Assembly: GCF_021347895.1 (NCBI RefSeq)
Contig: NC_067117.1
Location: 36,214,067-36,278,066 of the forward strand
DNA: 64,000 bases
Source: Acanthochromis polyacanthus
Lineage: Eukaryota; Chordata; Actinopteri; Pomacentridae
Direction: 5' to 3'
Below, in pieces: positions 62,959 through 64,000 of the stretch. Position numbers and translations under genes: made by a program. Each line of letters opens with the position of its first letter. The first letter of the stretch is position 1. The notes beneath the pieces were generated by a model. The model did not search any database, had not been told where the DNA came from, and was given only the letters and a program-made list of their open reading frames with translations.

Positions 62959-63873
62959 AGCTCGTGTCCGGAGTTTCCCTTTGTTTTCAATTTATGCATC
63001 ATTGTTTAACAAAGCTTAAATGTGTTAGTCTAGTTCGATACTATAATATAATGTTAGTATGACGCGATATGAAAATTTATTCATGAGCTCCGCCTTCCTC
63101 TCATAGACCCCCATGTTATTCCAAAAAGCGCCAGTCGGCAGCTAGCCAATCAAGTTCGAGCTTCCGCTTTGTCATGCTGTCAATCAACGGTTACGCGCAC
63201 AGCAAGCACGCCCATGCAGAGGTGCACGAGCTACGTATTACGCAACCGCGCGCACATTTGTTTTGCTTGTGGAGGAGAGAGCATCAGGGATCAGCAACTT
63301 TCAGAAAAGTTACCAATCCCACGGCTTGTTAGGCCAAGAGACTGCAGGACATTTTTTGACTTGGGGTGCTCGCGTCGCTCCCCGACCACGGCCTCCATAG
63401 CCCGCCTGACGGCTTCGTTTAGATGCCCGACCTCTGGAGGAAGATGTTGGGGCGTCTGGGACATACTCTTCATCAGAGGAGTCATGCAATTCTGAACTCT
63501 AGATAGAAATAAATAAACAATGTAACACATATACACGCGTAAATGCACTAAGTTTGATAAACAACGTCATCGAGAGGGATACACAAGTGTAATCACATAT
63601 TGAAACTTTACTCGTTCGTCCGAGCAGATTCATGTTATTTTGGTATTAGGACAAGTTAGACTCAATACAGAATTCTAACGTAATTTCTTTATTATTTACT
63701 AAATGTACTAAATGTAGAAGAGGGGAAAACAGCAAAACAGGCAAGATACTACAGCACTCCGGGCACTCCTCTCAGGTACTGCGCACGTGCACAAATAAAG
63801 GGGCGAAATCAGAGGGAGGGTGGGACCAACAGTGTTTTGGGAGACGCTGCGATTCAAACTCCGAACACGAGCT
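62959..63873 (-). mobile_element. TTAA-flanked DNA transposon derivative, copy 2 (inverted)
   Basis: Same family as the element at 49921-50644 but in opposite orientation and 915 bp long. TTAA lies at 62955-62958 and 63874-63877. The ends start AGCTCGTGTCCGGAGTTT and AGCTCGTGTTCGGAGTTT. It keeps roughly 180 bases (about 63498-63680) that copy 1 lacks. Confidence 0.82.
63314..63492 (-). pseudogene. Exon-like frame in TTAA element copy 2
   Basis: Minus-strand frame matching the one at 50112-50290: DSSDEEYVPDAP, SSSRGRASKRSRQAGYGG, and the end WPNKPWDW, then the same donor-like TTG|GTAACT. Changes near the end include RA to QV and R to C. The sequence before it ends TCTATCTAG or GTTCAG, so this copy may keep the upstream acceptor. 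Confidence 0.55.
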
Positions 63874-64000
63874 TTAAGGTGGTAGATAGACGTTTGCAAG
63901 ATTTACACAGATGCAGTATTTATTTCACTGTTTTTTGAATTTGCATTTAACCCTTGTATTGCTGTATCCTGATTCATTTCATTCTCAGATGTATATCTGT

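Noticed and set aside
27012..64000. Second coding exon of grm4
   Set aside because: No IPQISYASTAP-like or SRVVP-like translation was recognised. A short exon could be missed by eye; a protein-to-genome alignment would decide.

Overview
The window reads as vertebrate, almost certainly teleost fish, nuclear DNA. It is AT-rich and intron-like, has no bacterial gene organisation, and is full of fish-type interspersed repeats: tRNA-headed SINEs with GGAT tails, Tc1-like and TTAA-site DNA transposons, (CA)n and (CTAT)n microsatellites. One protein-coding exon is well supported. It is the first coding exon of a group III metabotropic glutamate receptor, best matched to grm4 (mGluR4), on the + strand. 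Its ATG is at 26457, coding runs to 27011 (185 codons), and it ends at a consensus GTAAGA splice donor. A strong splice acceptor at 25954 indicates that the exon starts at 25955 and carries about 500 bases of 5' leader with several upstream ORFs. I did not recognise the next grm4 exon downstream, so 27012-64000 is read as a single large intron. The sequence before 25955 is either intron between non-coding 5' exons and this exon, or upstream flank.

Layout. 1-25954: mostly unique AT-rich sequence, with a 1.1 kb piggyBac-like element (6077-7211), three copies of an unclassified interspersed family here called Rpt-A (about 8.0, 11.1-12.1 and 20.6-21.0 kb), a small hAT-like element nested in one of them, an old local tandem duplication (13.36-14.43 kb), a head-to-tail pair of tRNA-derived SINEs (17.4-18.2 kb) and an antisense fragment of the 18S rRNA 5' end (24572-24672). 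25955-27011: the grm4 exon. 27012-64000: intron with a (CA)n tract, a decayed Tc1-like transposon holding a SINE (32575-34771), a solo LTR (34826-35420), a 571-bp hAT-like element (36884-37454), three more Rpt-A copies, two TTAA-flanked elements sharing a conserved exon-like frame (49921-50644 and 62959-63873), a 3.4 kb DNA transposon with a clustered internal motif (about 57355-60732), and Tc1-type MITEs, one split by a SINE.

The only host gene function visible is glutamate sensing: signal peptide and N-terminal ligand-binding lobe of a presynaptic class C GPCR. Everything else is mobile DNA, its remnants, simple repeats or unrecognised sequence. The two least ordinary items are the 3.4 kb element with repeated TCATTACCGTAATG motifs and the pair of TTAA elements that keep an acidic-then-RG-rich exon. 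Family names and boundaries were judged by eye, without database searches or alignments.
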